Source: Timema cristinae (Eukaryota > Arthropoda > Insecta > Phasmatodea > Timematidae). Taken from it: 64,000 nt of DNA. The stretch spans positions 12,129,928-12,193,927 of the forward strand of contig JBCFYV010000001.1 in assembly GCA_039000515.1 (NCBI GenBank), in the 5' to 3' direction. The position numbers were made by a program, and so were the translations under genes. The notes beneath the pieces were generated by a model that was not told the origin of the DNA, made no database searches, and saw only the letters and a list, made by a program, of their open reading frames with translations. Below, piece after piece: positions 63,157 through 64,000 of the stretch; within the stretch, counting starts at the first letter, position 1, and every line of letters begins with the position of its first letter.

Positions 63157-63560
63157 TACCGTTATTCTCTATGGTTTTGAAATATGGTATCGTACATTCA
63201 TGACGAAAATAAATTTATGGTGTTAAATACAAGGTGCTTAGAAAGATTTTTAATTCAAAAAGCTATGAAGCTGGTGAGGGAATGGAGGAGGTTACATAAT
63301 TTATGAGTTACGTAACCTGTACTCATCACAAGACATTGTTAGAGTAGCCAAGCCACGTAGATAACGGCGGGCAGACCATGCAGCGTTAATGGGAGAATCT
63401 AGAACCGTGTTCAGGGTACAGATTGGCAAACCCAATGGGAAGAGCTAGATGCAGTTGAGAGGATTGCATTAAAACGGTACTGAGAGAGATGGTGTGTAAT
63501 GAGGTGGACTGGATAGAATTAGTTAAACATAGGGGCGTACTTTTGTAAGTGTGGGAGCAA
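63157..63560 (+). mobile_element. Non-LTR retrotransposon remnant (3' end of reverse-transcriptase ORF)
   Basis: Frames reading TVILYGFEIWYRTFMT, then VREWRRLHNL and EVDWIELVKH, appear in the order usual in the C-terminal part of insect LINE polymerases (ILYG.E.W, ..RKLHN.., .DWI.L...). Many stops and shifts; a dead fragment. It is more diverged in sequence from the one at 33485 and may be another family. Confidence 0.7.
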
Positions 63561-64000
63561 TTAACTTTCAAGTTCCTAGTCCCATAGAGTAAGTAGCAAC
63601 GTTTAGTTACATTTTCTAAAAGGAAATATCACTGTTTTCCTTTTTTCTAAATTACGATTCATAATTATTTATACTTTTGTATTCTCCTTACAGCCAACCT
63701 CACATTACATTTGTTATTTATTGACCCTATCGGGATGTGGTATAAAAACATTAATAATGATTGTAGAGGGTAAAAAATAAATAAACAAGACAACTAAAGC
63801 ACAAAGTCCGTGTTGAGTGCATTTGCAATTTGCTGGTACTAAAGGGGGAATATATATATATTGAAAGAATAAGATTTCGCTTTGGATTTTAAGTTGAAAT
63901 ACTATCAATAGTTTCTCCTGAAATTTCAAGATTATATTTTTCCTCAGTGAACAAGCTAGTCCGAAAACAAATATATAATATTCAATAGTACACTATTTTA
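63561..64000 (+). other. Intronic sequence at the right edge
   Basis: AT-rich. An (AT)n tract lies at about 63852-63862. No feature recognised. Confidence 0.5.

Larger units (their letters stand above)
51339..64000 (+). other. Intron 27, continuing past the window
   Basis: I find no exon that is both in phase and coding-like in the last 12.6 kb. The stretch has SINEs (51634, 55739, 60246), an hAT element (56197-56732), five minisatellites (53936, 54659, 58037, 59222, 61074) and a LINE remnant (63157). The short run LSTLLDEQELLVTI at about 59972 has an exon-like look, but its phase does not join exon 27. Confidence 0.5.

Overview
The window is one stretch of an animal nuclear gene, read left to right on the + strand. 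It holds 27 exons (positions 1 to 51338) separated by AT-rich introns full of transposons and minisatellites. Spliced together, the exons encode about 1,900 residues of a long helical rod built from spectrin-type repeats. A disordered, acidic segment of about 550 residues interrupts the rod and comes from one large exon (24436-26091). I read the gene as an arthropod nesprin of the Msp-300/SYNE type, a giant protein that links the nuclear envelope to the cytoskeleton. Both ends are open: the calponin-homology domains and the KASH tail lie outside, and the 5' edge cuts into an exon. The organism is probably an insect, possibly hemimetabolous. The gene type, the tRNA-derived SINEs, the LINE remnants and a short TTAGG tract fit this, but the species is not determined.

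Layout. 1-18265: exons 1-13, mostly paired so that two exons give about one spectrin repeat. 18266-24435: a 6 kb intron with nested DNA transposons. 24436-28916: the giant linker exon and exons 15-16. 29675-35485: exons 17-22. 35486-42615: a 7 kb intron with a 50-bp minisatellite and several SINEs. 42616-51338: exons 23-27, ending in a Ser/Pro-rich linker. 51339-64000: no exon I can support; this is at least 12.6 kb of intron dominated by minisatellites of 28, 84, 48, 35 and 47 bp.

Exon reading frames. Every intron is GT-AG and the phases chain. However, in five exons (5, 12, 14 three times, 15, 16) the frame breaks, always in the direction of one missing base, and each exon's length shows the same deficit. 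A further pair of breaks in exon 22 cancels out. I take these as single-base deletions in a long-read assembly of a working gene, not as a pseudogene.

Mobile DNA. Three SINE families with different tRNA-like heads (called A, B and C here) share one 3' tail ending in short ATT/TAA repeats. A fourth family (D) has its own tail. There are hAT-like, Tc1/mariner-like and pogo-like non-autonomous elements, several with clear target-site duplications or nested insertions. Most unusual is a foldback element whose two inverted arms each carry a tRNA-like sequence; one of its two copies has a SINE inserted in its spacer. No bacterial genes, CRISPR arrays or true RNA genes were seen.
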